Source of the DNA: Rotaria sordida | Taxonomy: Eukaryota; Rotifera; Eurotatoria; Philodinida; Philodinidae | Assembly (NCBI GenBank): GCA_905250125.1 | Contig: CAJNOL010000178.1 | Coordinates: 62,001-126,000 of the forward strand | DNA: 64,000 nucleotides | Reading direction: 5' to 3' | Shown: positions 38,053 to 50,300 of the stretch, piece after piece | Layout of the letters: the number at the start of each line of letters is the position of its first letter | Position numbering within the stretch: the stretch's first letter is position 1 | Made by a program: the position numbers and the translations under genes | The notes under the pieces: generated by a model | What the model was told of the DNA's origin: nothing | What the model saw: only the letters and a program-made list of their open reading frames with translations | Database searches by the model: none

Positions 38053-41000
38053 ATGATAAGTCCTTCGACAACAACATTACCACCTAATAATCGATCACGT
38101 GTTAAACTTTATACATTAAACGAAGAACGTCAATGGGATGATCGTGGTACCGGTTTTGTCACATGTACAACACCAATTGCACCAAATACAAGTCATGCAC
38201 TTATTGTTAAATCAGAAGTAGATGGTTCAACATTATTGGATTCAAAAATTTTAATAAATACAAAATATCAAAAACAACAAGTTGTTTGAGAAAAAAAAAA
38301 CATTAAAAAAATTTATTTTAATTTTTATTATTTTGTTTTTAGGAAACTTTAATCGTTTGGTCCGAAGGAGATAAACATGACTTAGCATTAAGCTTTCAAG
38401 AAAAAGCTGGTTGTGATGATATCTGGGAAAATATATGCGATGTAAGATAAAATATTGAGAAAATATTTTTAATATGATTAGATAGAATTCAATAAGGGAG
38501 AATAAATATTTCGTTTTTTATATTTTCTTCGACAAGCTTGAAAAAATTTTACTCTTAGAGATAAAGATGAAGAAACTAATTATATGAATCTTAATTTAAT
38601 TATTTTATTATTAAGGTTCAAGGTAAAGATTCTTCATCATTTTTAAATAATACTAATTTAACATCTGAATCAAATGGTTCAACAATATATGAATCCGATG
38701 ATGAATGTGCTGGTGAATCAAATGATAATTATTTACCATCAACAATAACATTACCACCAGTTGATTTAACTCATTTACGTGATATATGTGATTTATTTAG
38801 TCCAGATAAAGTTCGTGATGCATCACGTCGTGATTTATTAGCACGTGCAATTGAATCTGGAAATTATATTAAAAAATTAATTGATCTATTTCATATATGT
38901 GAAGATTTAGAAAATATTGAATCATTACATCAATTATATGAAATAATACGTTCAATATTTTATTTAAATAAATCAAGTTTATTTGAATTATTATTTAGTG
39001 AAGAATTTATAATGGATATTATTGGTTGTTTAGAATATGATACACAATTAAATTATAATGAAAAACGTAATCATAGAGAATTTTTAGATACAAAAGCAAC
39101 ATTTCGTGAAGTTATACCAATTATTAATCAAGAATTATTAGCAAAAATTCATCAAACATTTCGTGTACAATATATACAAGATGCTATTTTACCAGCACCA
39201 AGTTTATTTGAAGAAAATTTATTATCAACAATGAATAGTTTTTTATTTTTTAATAAAGTTGATATTGTTACATTATTATATGTATGATAAAAGAATTTTT
39301 CTTATTTAATTATAAAAAAAACAAATCTGTTTTTTTTTTTTTGTATTTTAGGAAGATCCAAAATTTCTTAGTCAATTATTTGCAACATTAAAAGATGAAA
39401 ATTTATCAGATGAAAAACGTAAAGATCTTATGTTATTTCTTAAAGAATTTTGTGTTTTTTCACAAACATTACAACAACAAAATCGAGATAATTTTTTTCA
39501 AGTAAGTTTTATCTTAAAAGACAAAAATAAAAAAAAAACATATTATTCTATAAGTCATAATTCAATTAAAATTTTTTCTACTCATTAATCATATATAAGA
39601 CCTCTGTCCGTAATGACGTTGATGAAAACAAAACGCTTGTTTACTTTGAATTTGAATGCGTCATCAAATTAGTGATCCGTAACAATAGAGTATAAGTCAT
39701 AACGACATATAATTAAAATCTGACAATAAAAAAAAAATAAGAATAGTACATTACGATGATTATTCATAATAAATAACTACTAAAAAATAATATATAATTA
39801 AGATAGTAGGCTAAGTCATCAATAAAATTAGTACAGGACGTTTCGAAAGTTACTATATAAAAACAAAAGTAGATTTAAATATCTTCATGAGGATTTTATC
39901 GGATGAACTGATGATGTAGGACATTTCCAAGTTTCTATCCATAGATTTTCAGAATCCCCTTAACTTATCCTTCGGCATATGGTATGATAAGCATAAGTGC
40001 TAAAATAGCGGACTTCAAGGATTCCATGAGACTTCACGAGATTTCAAAAGACTTCAAGACTCCAGTCTTTGCTGCTTCCTCTTAGGTAAGCATATGGCCG
40101 GATGTGGAAGGATAAGAGTTAGAAACTTTCTCTCAGTCAGGATACGAAAAAAACTTTTACCATACATCGTTTTAAAGTAATGTACAAATTACTCTGAAGA
40201 GTCAAACGAATATTTATAAAGGAAGAAGAAGAAGAAGAGAGCTAGATAGTTGAAGATTGACGATTAGGAAGCTGCAGGTGCGGGTTCATAAAAACGTGCT
40301 CTCTATCCAGGGTAATATAAAAGATTCAAGGAATATAAGATAATACTGTTTTTCGAAACTCGAAAAACGACTTTATTATATATAAAATATGGAATCTGAT
40401 TGAACCATACAGCAGATATTCAAAATTTTTGTTGTATAATTACTTTCAATGCTCTAGTTTATTTGACTAGATCTACAAAATAATATTTATATATTAATAT
40501 CTTATTTGTTCTTTGTATCTATGTAACGCTATAATTAATATATTATTATTATATTATTACAGTAAGAAGTAAGAAAAATAATTTGTTATAACATATTACG
40601 AAACTATGTTATATTAATGTCGTCACAATAATAATAATTATTATCAATTATATAGCATTCGTAGTAAAAGAAAAAATACATTTTCAAACTATTTTCACAT
40701 TTTTAATTCAGTCAAATGTTTTTCTTAGTTTTGATAAATTCTATCCGTATTGGTTGAATTTCATAGAATGATATAATATTTTTCAATAAATCTTCAAAGA
40801 AAAATTAGATATATATTGTTTACAATTAAATATAATTCATTGTCTTTCTAATGATGATAAAAATAGTGTTGTCAATCATATATGCTTGAATTACATATAA
40901 AACACTGTTAGAAATAATTTTCAGAATATATTTCTTTATATCACTATTGATATTGATTCCAACGGCGAATACAGAAAATCAAGGTTGATTTGTCTACATA

Positions 41001-44000
41001 ATGGCTATCATCATACTCAATTAAAATGGATGGTATATGTCTAGAGATTAGATATGAGAAAGAGCGAAATCAGGATCGATACTTTTTCATTGGAAGTGAC
41101 ATCTCTTGTGGGTGTGTAGAATGTGGGCCGAATGTCATATTATTACGACAAGGTATATGCGACATCAATTTTAGTTCCGATCGCGGTGACCCTGATCTAA
41201 ACTAACAGGAAAGAGAAGTTGTCGAAACTGCGAGAAAAAGGTTGTCCCAACCGAAATCAAAGATTATTGTTAAATATTCTATGATTTTAAACGAATTATC
41301 TTATAAATCATCAATCAAAATATAATTCAAGAGAGATCTCTAGTCACGACTCATGTGTTCTAAATAGATATGGGCAGGATGATTCCAGTTCCAGTACTGT
41401 TACCAAATTTTGTTTTTGATCAGGATCAGAACCAAAAAAAAAAGGACTGTTCCCACTCATATCTAATAGAGATTCTAATAGATTCAATAAAGTTTACTTT
41501 TGATTACGTTGAAGAAAGATATTTCCTTTAAATTTACAATCAATTATTATTATTTTTAGGCACTTGCTACTCATGGTATATTGAATGTCATACAAGTAAT
41601 GCTTGTAAGTCAATAATCGAAATATTTAAATCGAATAAATTTGTATCTAAAAAATAAATAAATAAATAAATTAGAGTCTTGATGATACAACAACAAAACA
41701 AGCCGCACTTGATGTATTTGCATCAATAGTTGAATGTAATCCATCAACAGTTCGTGAATATATGTTGCAAGAAACACAATCAACACAAGATGATGATGAA
41801 TTACTTCTCAATCTTGTTATAAGTGAAATTCAAAGTGATCCTGATCCAGGTAATTATTATTATTAAACGAAAAACAAAATGTTTCATATTTAAATAAATT
41901 TTCTTTTTTTTTGTTTTTTTGTTTAGAATTAAGTGGTGCACTTAATCTAATGAATTATCTTAAATTATTAATTGATCCTGAAAATATGATGGCCGTATCT
42001 ATAAGTGAAAAAACAGAATTTTTATCATTTTTTTATTTTCGTTCAATGTCTGTATTACTTGCTCCACTTATGGCTAATTCAACTGATCTTAAATTAGGTC
42101 GAGATGATTTTCATATAGCTCAATTACAAAATTTAATTCTTGATTTTGTTACATTTTGTGTTGAACATCATACATATCATATGAGAAATTTTCTTAATAA
42201 AAAAGATTTATTACGACGTGTACTTGTATTATTAAAATCTAAACATCAATTTCTTCAATTAAGTAAGCTATTGAAGAATTTGGTTTTTTTTTGATTGAAA
42301 AAAATTATATAATTCTTTTTTTTTTCTAGGTGCACTTCGATTTTTGCGAAAAATTATTGGCCTTAAAGATGAACAGTACAATTTAACAATTGCTCGCAAT
42401 AATCTTTTTGCACCTATTGTTGATGCATTTAAGGCTAATAAACGACGATATAATTTATTAAATTCAGCTTTAATTGAATTGTTTGAATTTATTCGACATG
42501 TAAAGAATATTTTTATTATTTTATTTATTTATACTTTGCTTTTCATTTTAGGAAGATATAAAAATATTAATAAATTATTTTGTTGAAAATTTCTATTCCG
42601 ATTTTGAAACAATAACTTATGTTAAAACATTTCATGATTTAAAATTACGTTATGATGCACATAGAGATAGACGAGAACGAATGCTTAATGATAAGTAAGT
42701 TATATTAAATGGATTATTTTTTTTTTATAAAATCTTGATTATCTAATGGAATGTATTTATGGAATAAATTCTTTTAGATCTTCTATAGAAGGATAATAAA
42801 CATAATGATTTGTAAATTAGTTTACAACTAACGAAGAAATGTTACCAACTGTTCAATAAATTGAGCATAATGAGTAGTGAGAAAAAGTCTGTTTTTCGCT
42901 CATCGAGTTGTAGGCGTTTTATTCGAATCTCCACCCTATGAGCATAGAGTCGTAGAGAACATAAATAATCGAATTTAAAATAAAGAAACACCTGTTTTAT
43001 GCTGTGTTGTAAAAGAAGGATGTTTATATGGTAAGCTCATATCTCCATACAGATACGTTTGTTCAAACTCCAGCTTTTGAATGACAATAAGATCTATCTA
43101 TAAACAATAGAGCCCTACGATTCCAATTTCGATTTCTAAAAAGCATCTTTGGAATCGTTGATTTATTTATAGTATATCAAATAACTAATGAAAGTGTTCT
43201 TTTTAGAAATTTTTATCTTTCATTTCTCGAACTTGTTGGTATTTATTATTTTATAGAAAAATTAATTTCTTCAAAAGATAAAACAAAAAGAGAAAGAATG
43301 TGAAAAGAGTTTGGATGTAGTTGGTGACAATCTCTTCTCCCACATCCGAAATAATTTCAGTTAGCAGTAAAAGATTTTCAGTTCCATTTTATTGGAAGAC
43401 TCTAATGGATAATCGATTAAATTGTCAGTCTCAAGCCAAAAGTGATTGGACAGTTAGGAACATTCCTTCCTGAGTTATGATTTAACAATTTCGTATCCAT
43501 TGAAAATATTTGAGCTAATTGGATAGCTGCGGGTCTTTCCAGACCCGAGTTCAAGTTCATATTTTCGTGGGTTCGCAGTTCCCTAGATGGAAAAGTAAAC
43601 AGCAAGAAATAATTATACATTGACTTTTTTCTAAGAGCAGCCAATAGATATCTAAAACCTTGATCTTTCACTTGTTCGTGTACGCAGAGAGTGTCAGATA
43701 TTGATGGGGAAAAATTCGGGTCTTGACCCAACTGAGTCCGAGTCTACAAGAACATTAACCTACACCTTCGTAAAACTCATAAGTTTCTAAAATATTTTCA
43801 AAACTTCCAAGTTGAATAACCTTTATCTTTCAAATGATATTTTAAAATAAGTGTTTTTCTATTTAATATGATCTATAAAGGGTTAAAAGAGCCGTCTACT
43901 AAGTCAAATTTTTTTGTTAATATGTCTTCCATTATTCATTTATAGTAGAAAATTGTACATATTATTTTTGTTTCAGTTCACCGATAGGTTCTTCACGTTT

Positions 44001-45100
44001 GCATGATAGTCTGAATAATAGTCATTTATTACCAATTCAACATTTTCATCAATCTCAACGTCTTCGAAAAGATGAAAGAGATCTTGATACTGAAGAAGAA
44101 AATTGGTTTAATGACGATGGTGATGAAAATAAACTATCATTAATTAATCATGGTACATTATTTAATGGTGGCTCGGATGATGAAGACAGTCAACCAGAAA
44201 TAAGTGGAAATAATAGTGCAATTTCAACTAATGAACCAATTCGATCTCATCATCTTCTCGTAGATAATGACGATGATGGATTGCCAATGGCATCTACCGA
44301 AAAAAAATCAAGTAAGAAACAAAAAAAAAAAAATTTTTTTTTCGAAATTATTAAAAACAAAAAAACCGATAATTCTTTATTCTATTTTAGGATCATCACG
44401 TTCCCAGTATAATAAACCAGTAATCAGTATTCATATTCGACGTTCACCAATATCTTCTGTTGGTCAATTACCTCCATTATCATCATCATCATCTGTAAGT
44501 TCTGAAAATGAATCAACAGCACTTCGAGTTGATATTCCTTCATCTACAACAAATGGTTCTCCAACTTCATCATCACCTCGACAAATTGAACCAACATCTA
44601 CATTTAATATGGTAAAAAAAATAATAATGAATGATTGGAAAGTTTTTCGACAAGATGTTTGTTTACTTTTAACTCGCTAGAAAGTATTTTTGGCGAGTCA
44701 AAAGTAAACAAACATCTTGTCAAAAAACTTTCCGATCATTTGTTAATAATTCACCAAAAAGAGAAAGTGAAATGTATTCTTTCGATATTTTTAGAGTCCT
44801 GGTTTATCGAGTATTGCCGATCAGTATAATGATGATGAAAATGAACAAGAAGAAGAAATTGAATTTGATGTATCTATAAAATCAAATCAATCTAATGAAA
44901 TTAGTAGTAACAGTGATTCATGTACATCCACAACACGTAAACGTAAAATTGACGAAGATGATGATGATGATGATAATAATAATAATAATGAACAATATCC
45001 TTCATCAATATCGAATGATAATAATACATCTTTATCAAATGATAATAATATTGAACAAAACAAAGTATTTAAACGAAGTAATGATGAATTAACAAAGTGA
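38053..45100 (+). CDS. PPP4R3: Protein phosphatase 4 regulatory subunit 3 (SMEK/Falafel)
   Basis: There are 12 phase-consistent exons: 38053-38280, 38343-38441, 38616-39281, 39352-39501, 41560-41604, 41675-41849, 41927-42262, 42330-42499, 42552-42694, 43977-44311, 44391-44611 and 44795-45100, giving 957 aa. It targets the PP4 catalytic core to substrates in the DNA-damage response and cell division. An EVH1/PH-like N-terminus (1-110) shows [31 protein letters not shown] and [11 protein letters not shown]. The SMK-1/ARM-repeat body (about 150-670) shows [55 protein letters not shown] and [17 protein letters not shown]. The C-terminus is acidic and Ser-rich ([12 protein letters not shown]), with a basic NLS-like [11 protein letters not shown]. 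Introns 4 (2.06 kb) and 9 (1.28 kb) are unusually long for this window. Confidence 0.95.
41251..41337 (+). repeat. Dispersed repeat copy A (PPP4R3 intron 4)
   Basis: About 87 nt matches 49997-50083 in PIGZ intron 3 in the same orientation at roughly 80% identity. Shared blocks are AAATATTCTAT and TTCAAGAGAGAT. It is non-coding. Confidence 0.65.
44631..44739. repeat. Perfect-looking hairpin in PPP4R3 intron 11
   Basis: The left arm 44631-44677 and right arm 44693-44739 are reverse complements at 44 of 47 positions, separated by a 15-nt loop (44678-44692). The core is GACAAGATGTTTGTTTAC on the left and GTAAACAAACATCTTGTC on the right. It fills most of a 183-nt intron, where neighbouring short introns are about 60-80 nt. 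A degenerate relative is at about 37500-37560. Confidence 0.9.
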
Positions 45101-45626
45101 ATTTATTTTCATTGTTCTTCACAACTCAGGTGTCGTTTCAAAATCCCATACACACACACAAATTAAAAGACTTAACGAGATATAATAAAATAAAAAAAAA
45201 GAAAATTTTTTGTCCCTTATTGTCCGAGCAAACATTAGTTGATGATATCTGTGTGTACGTGCGTATACTTGAACACGATATGTTTCTTCTTCATGTTCTG
45301 TTTTTTTTTGTTTTGTGCCCCTTTTTTTTTTTGTTTTTCCCTTTATTCAATCTATCTATTTATGTATATGTACGTATCATCGTCACTTCTGTTTGATTTT
45401 CTTTTCTTTTGTTTCTGTCAATCTCGGATGATAGAAGAAAAAAAACAAAAGAGATTTGTGAGTTCAGATTCATTTTTTTGTTTTCGTGCGTGTACGTCTA
45501 TTTCTATGTGTGTACAGATTGAAAGATATCTAAAAAAAAGACACGAGTCGTTATTTTATTGCATGTAGTTGTACTTGTTGGCTCTACTTTCTTCTTTTGT
45601 TGTTGTTGATGTTGTTGTCATCTTTG

Positions 45627-45657
<31 letters not shown>

Positions 45658-45824
45658 GTCTATTACTTTCGCATTTTTTGCTTACATGCATTGAAAACAA
45701 ATCTTGTAAGAATTTTATAAAAACTATATAAACGAAAAGATGATGAAACTATAAATATAAGCATTTTTATTAAATGCAAACAAAAGTAGTATAAAAAAAA
45801 AGATTCGGATCTCGGTTTCAGATC
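45101..45824. promoter_or_regulatory. PPP4R3 3' flank and RDH13-like upstream region
   Basis: No coding sequence is supported. A CT microsatellite runs 45629-45658, about 165 nt before the next ATG. GGTTTCAG ends 3 nt before that ATG, an acceptor-like site that fits trans-splicing or a 5'-UTR intron. Confidence 0.4.
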
Positions 45825-47117
45825 ATGTCGCTTTTGCGAACAATTACCATTGGTCTCACCGGTGCCGCAGGCATCTATGGTGGTTTAGTGCTCTATCGGT
45901 ACGTTTATTACCTAATGTTCTAGAATTCTTCATTAATTTTCTTCTAATTATAAGAGAATATTTTGTCAAAGCACAATATAAAGGCAATGAACAATTATTT
46001 GGTAAGACAGCTATTGTTACAGGTGCTAATACAGGTATAGGAAGAGAAGTAGTACATGATTTTGCTCGACGAGGTATGAATACTAATTAAAAAAAAAGAA
46101 ATAATTAAAATTCAAGTATTGTTGTTGGTTTTTTTTTCTATTGTATTCAGGTGCTCGTGTCATAATGGCTTGTCGTGATATGAAAAAATGTGAAGAAACA
46201 CGAGAGAAAATTATTGCTGATTCATTTAATACTAATATTGTTTGTCGTGAATGTGATTTAGCATCAATTGAATCAATAAAACGTTTTGCTGATGATATAA
46301 ATCAAAATGAAAAATATGTTCATTTATTAATAAATAATGCTGGTGTTATGTGGCATCCATTAAAATTAACTAAGGATGGTTTTGAACAACATTTAGGCGT
46401 TAACTATCTCGGTGTGAGTTGAATATAAAACAATCAAAAACAATTTTTGAAATAAAAATTTTTTTTTATTTTTAGGTCATTTTCTTTTAACTAATTTATT
46501 AATAGAAAAATTAAAAAAATGTTCACCAAGTCGAATAATTAATGTCACATCATCAATGTATAAACGTGGACAAATTGATTTTGATGATTTAAATATGTCA
46601 AAAAAACAATTTAATCCAAAAATAGCTTATGAACAAGCTTCACTTTCTATTGTTTTATCTACACAAGAATTTTGTCGACAATATTCAGGTTTAATCAAAA
46701 ATAAAAATCATATGAATTCAAAATTTCTTCTTTTTTTTTTTTGTTTTATATTAGGTTCTGGTGTGATAGCTAATTGTGTTAATCCTGGAATAACTCGAAC
46801 TGACATAGCACGTCATACAGTCGATAAATCATTTATAAGTCGAATTATAATCGGTCCTTTATTAAAAGCATTTATGAAAACGCCAATGCAAGGTGCACAA
46901 GCTATACTACAATGTGCTCTTGATCCAAAACTTGATGGTCAATGTGGAAAATATTTTAGGTATTGATTAATAGATTATGAATATATAAAGAATTTTTTTT
47001 GTCTTAAAATTTTTTAGTAATATGAAAGAAGAACCAGTTGTACCAAATGCTACTAATGAAAAAGAAGCTAAACGTTTATGGTTGATTAGTGAACGATGGA
47101 CACGTTTAACTAAATAA
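45825..47117 (+). CDS. RDH13-like short-chain dehydrogenase, catalytic Lys replaced
   Basis: There are six phase-consistent exons: 45825-45898, 45955-46073, 46151-46411, 46476-46688, 46755-46959 and 47018-47117, giving 323 aa. It is closest by eye to the retinol dehydrogenase 11-14 group (RDH13), membrane-anchored NADP(H)-dependent reductases. Residues 6-24 form a hydrophobic anchor. The cofactor motif TGANTGIG is at 47-54, an ACRD motif at 71-74, NNAG at 126-129 and N149 follows. The active-site region reads NVTSSMYKRG, then IAYEQASLS. Tyr203 is present, but the Lys four residues on (YxxxK) is Ser207, whereas RDH relatives have 'AYxQSKL'. The rest, including GVIANCVNPGITRTDIARHT, is intact with no stops. 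It may be a pseudoenzyme or a divergent paralogue. PIGZ starts only 185 nt downstream. Confidence 0.85.
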
Positions 47118-47302
47118 AAGAAAAATATTGTGTCTTGTTTTCCTTGTTGTTGTTGTTCTATTTACTAAAAAACATATTTGAAAATGAGTTTTTTTCTTTT
47201 TTCATATTTTAAGATGATCTGTACTTAGGCGCCATTTGTTTTAGTAACAATAACAAAATCAGTTAGTTAATCTATATATTTGTAAAATAATAATCATAAC
47301 AT

Positions 47303-50300
47303 ATGAGAACTACATCGGTATCACAACAAGGGGGTGATAATAATGATACAGAAAAAGTTAAGAAATCAATTGTTATTCGATCATTTCTTGTTAAATATAT
47401 TTATCAACCAGAATATATCTGGTATTCTATTGGTGTCATTGTTCGAATTCTTTGGACGTTAATTTTTTCACAAAAAGGCTATATTCATCCAGTAAGAAAG
47501 ATTATATTCATATAAAATATTCACAGAATTTTTCTTCTAGGATGAATTTTTTCAAGGTCCAGAAATCGTTTTTGGTATGTGTCAATGAATATGTCTTTAA
47601 ACTTGATGATATTGATTACTAGAATAGAAAAAGATGATTAAGACAATTTTTTCTATACGAGTTTGTTTGAATACTTAGCAACAAACATCTTTCAATGTTC
47701 GACATAATTTGACTCGTAATCAATTGTCTTTTTTCTTAAAAATCACTTATTCCTATATATGAGTGGAACTAGTCTCGGTCTTTATCCCGCTGGAATCGGA
47801 ACACAGTGGGCATTCTTCCATAGATCAGACGGATGTGATTTTTTAACTTAGAAATATCTTATTTTCTATTCAATTATTGCTTTATCATCTCTCAAATATC
47901 AATATAATTCAGAAAAAGTCAAATTCGAAAAAAACAAAATTCGTTTTACTGAGAAATCACTGTGAGAGAAATCTTTACTACGTATATACGTGGAATCATT
48001 TTTTATAAGAAGATAAACACATTGTACATCATTCGATGTAGTTTTTGATGCTGATTCCAAATATGAATTTAGTCCTCAACAAAAAAAAAAAAACTTCCTG
48101 TGCCGAGAAAAATGAGTTTTACCTAGAAAACACTTAGCTCAATCCTGCAAGGTTCACTGTATATAGGTGTTATGGATTGAGGAGCATTCTCTAGAAGTTT
48201 CGTTCATTTTAGAGTTACGCAAGCTCATTATACTGAATACATGTTTCCGTAAAAGCATTCAATCTTAGAGAAAAATACCTTTTTTCGAATTTCAAAACGA
48301 TAAAACCGAAAGTCTTTTATACGAATCGATAGACTGAAAGACACAGTATTAGATTATATATAGTTTTCTCAAGAATCTTTTCTTCTTATTGTTTTTTTTG
48401 TTTACAATAAAAAAAAGCGTCTAATCTTTACTAGCAGAGTTTTTCGATTAATGCTAACAAGAAGAGCAAAGACTTTTATGTCGTTAAAAAACTCATACGT
48501 CAGAGTATAGACTGCTCTAGTTAAGCTATTAAAAAGTACACTTTTAATTTTCCACCTAATGTTCATCAGAGCCCCCACAGTGCGATGCATGACCAGAACA
48601 ATCTTCTCCATATCGAGAGTGTGAGCGTGTCTATTGTTTTCTTTGAGTTAACATTTTAATAAATTATGAGATTTTCAAATTCATATGAAATATGATTTAA
48701 AAATTTTTTTCATATTAATCTCTAATAAATTTCATTATCATATGGTAAAAAATCACAATGAAGCATTCAAAGTTTTATTTTGTCATTGAAATTTTTAATA
48801 TTTAGTTTATTTTGATTGACAAAAAAAAAACAAGCCTTTTCTAATTGTTTCCATTAGACGATATATTTCGAACTAATTTAACACGAACTCATGAATTTAA
48901 TTCAAAAGCACCACTTCGTTCAGTAGCTATTCTTTATTTACTCTATGGTCTTCCTGTATCAATTCTTTCATGGCTATCATCTATTTTTCATTGGTCTTCA
49001 ATACCATTTCATCTTAAACTAGTTTTTCCACGCTCTACAATACTTTTATTATCATTATGTACAGATATTCTTTTTTATCGTATGATTAAATTATCTTATC
49101 CAAATTTAAATTCTAAACAATATGGAATAATAATGAATTATTATGGTATAGCACATGTAACACTTGTTTTTTTTACACGTACATTATCAAATTCATTTGA
49201 AGCTTTTCTTTTTCTTGCTCTTATTTATTTTGTTAATATAAATATTTCATTATTATTATCAATTATTATTGATTCATCAAATGAATTTAGATCTCATAAT
49301 GATTCAAATCAAAATATAGTACAATCAAAATATCAATCAATTCATATTAATTTTCATATTATTTTAACTTCATCATTAATTGGTTTAATTTGTGCTTTAG
49401 GTATTTTTAATCGTCCAACATTTCCAGCTTTTGCTATTGTTCCAATTATTTATTGGTTTACAAATATAGTTCCATTACTTAATCATTCATTTCGTTATCA
49501 GTTATTATTAAGTCGTATAATAGGATTTATTATTGGAACATTTATTATAACATCATGTTTACTTATATTTTTTGATTCATATTATTATAATAATGGATTT
49601 TCATTTATTATGGATTTAAAAAATCATCTTATTATTTGTCCATTAAATTTTATTTTATATAATACTGATTCAAATAATTTAGATCAACATGGTTTACACC
49701 CATGTTGGCTTCATTTTATTGTTAATGCAATAATTTTATATGGTCCACTTCATTTATGTATTGTTTTATGGAGTCTATTTCATATATTAAACATTAAACA
49801 ATATGGACAATCCATGATTGATCGAATTTTAAAAGTTTTTCATAAAAAATCTATAACAACTAGACAATCAGGTATCATGAAAAAAAATCTATGGTTGATG
49901 ATGAGAATCAACTAATGAGGAAACTCTTCCTACTGATAAATCGATTTTTGGATCGAGACTAAAGATGTGCGAAACTACAAAAAAACATTTTCAGAACCGA
50001 AACTCAAGCTTATCGTAAAATATTCTATAGTTTTAAGCAAATTATTTTATACATCATCGATCAAAACATAGTTCAAGAGAGATGACCTAGAAAAGTTCTA
50101 GTCGTCGACTAAATGAATAAAAAAAAAAAGGAAGCGAATATTGAAGAATTATGTTAGATGTGATACAAATAAATTCTAAAATAGTTTTCTCTAGACCGGA
50201 ACCGGCAGATCAAAAAAACTTGATTCCCCACTAGAGCTCATCCGGTAGGGCACGAACCCCAAACCGATCGGGCCCGATGGGCTCTACCCTACACATTTCT

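Noticed and set aside
44267-44829. Alternative frames overlapping PPP4R3 exons 10-12
   Set aside because: They are shadows of the real exons. The correct frame is fixed by phase agreement across all 12 exons.
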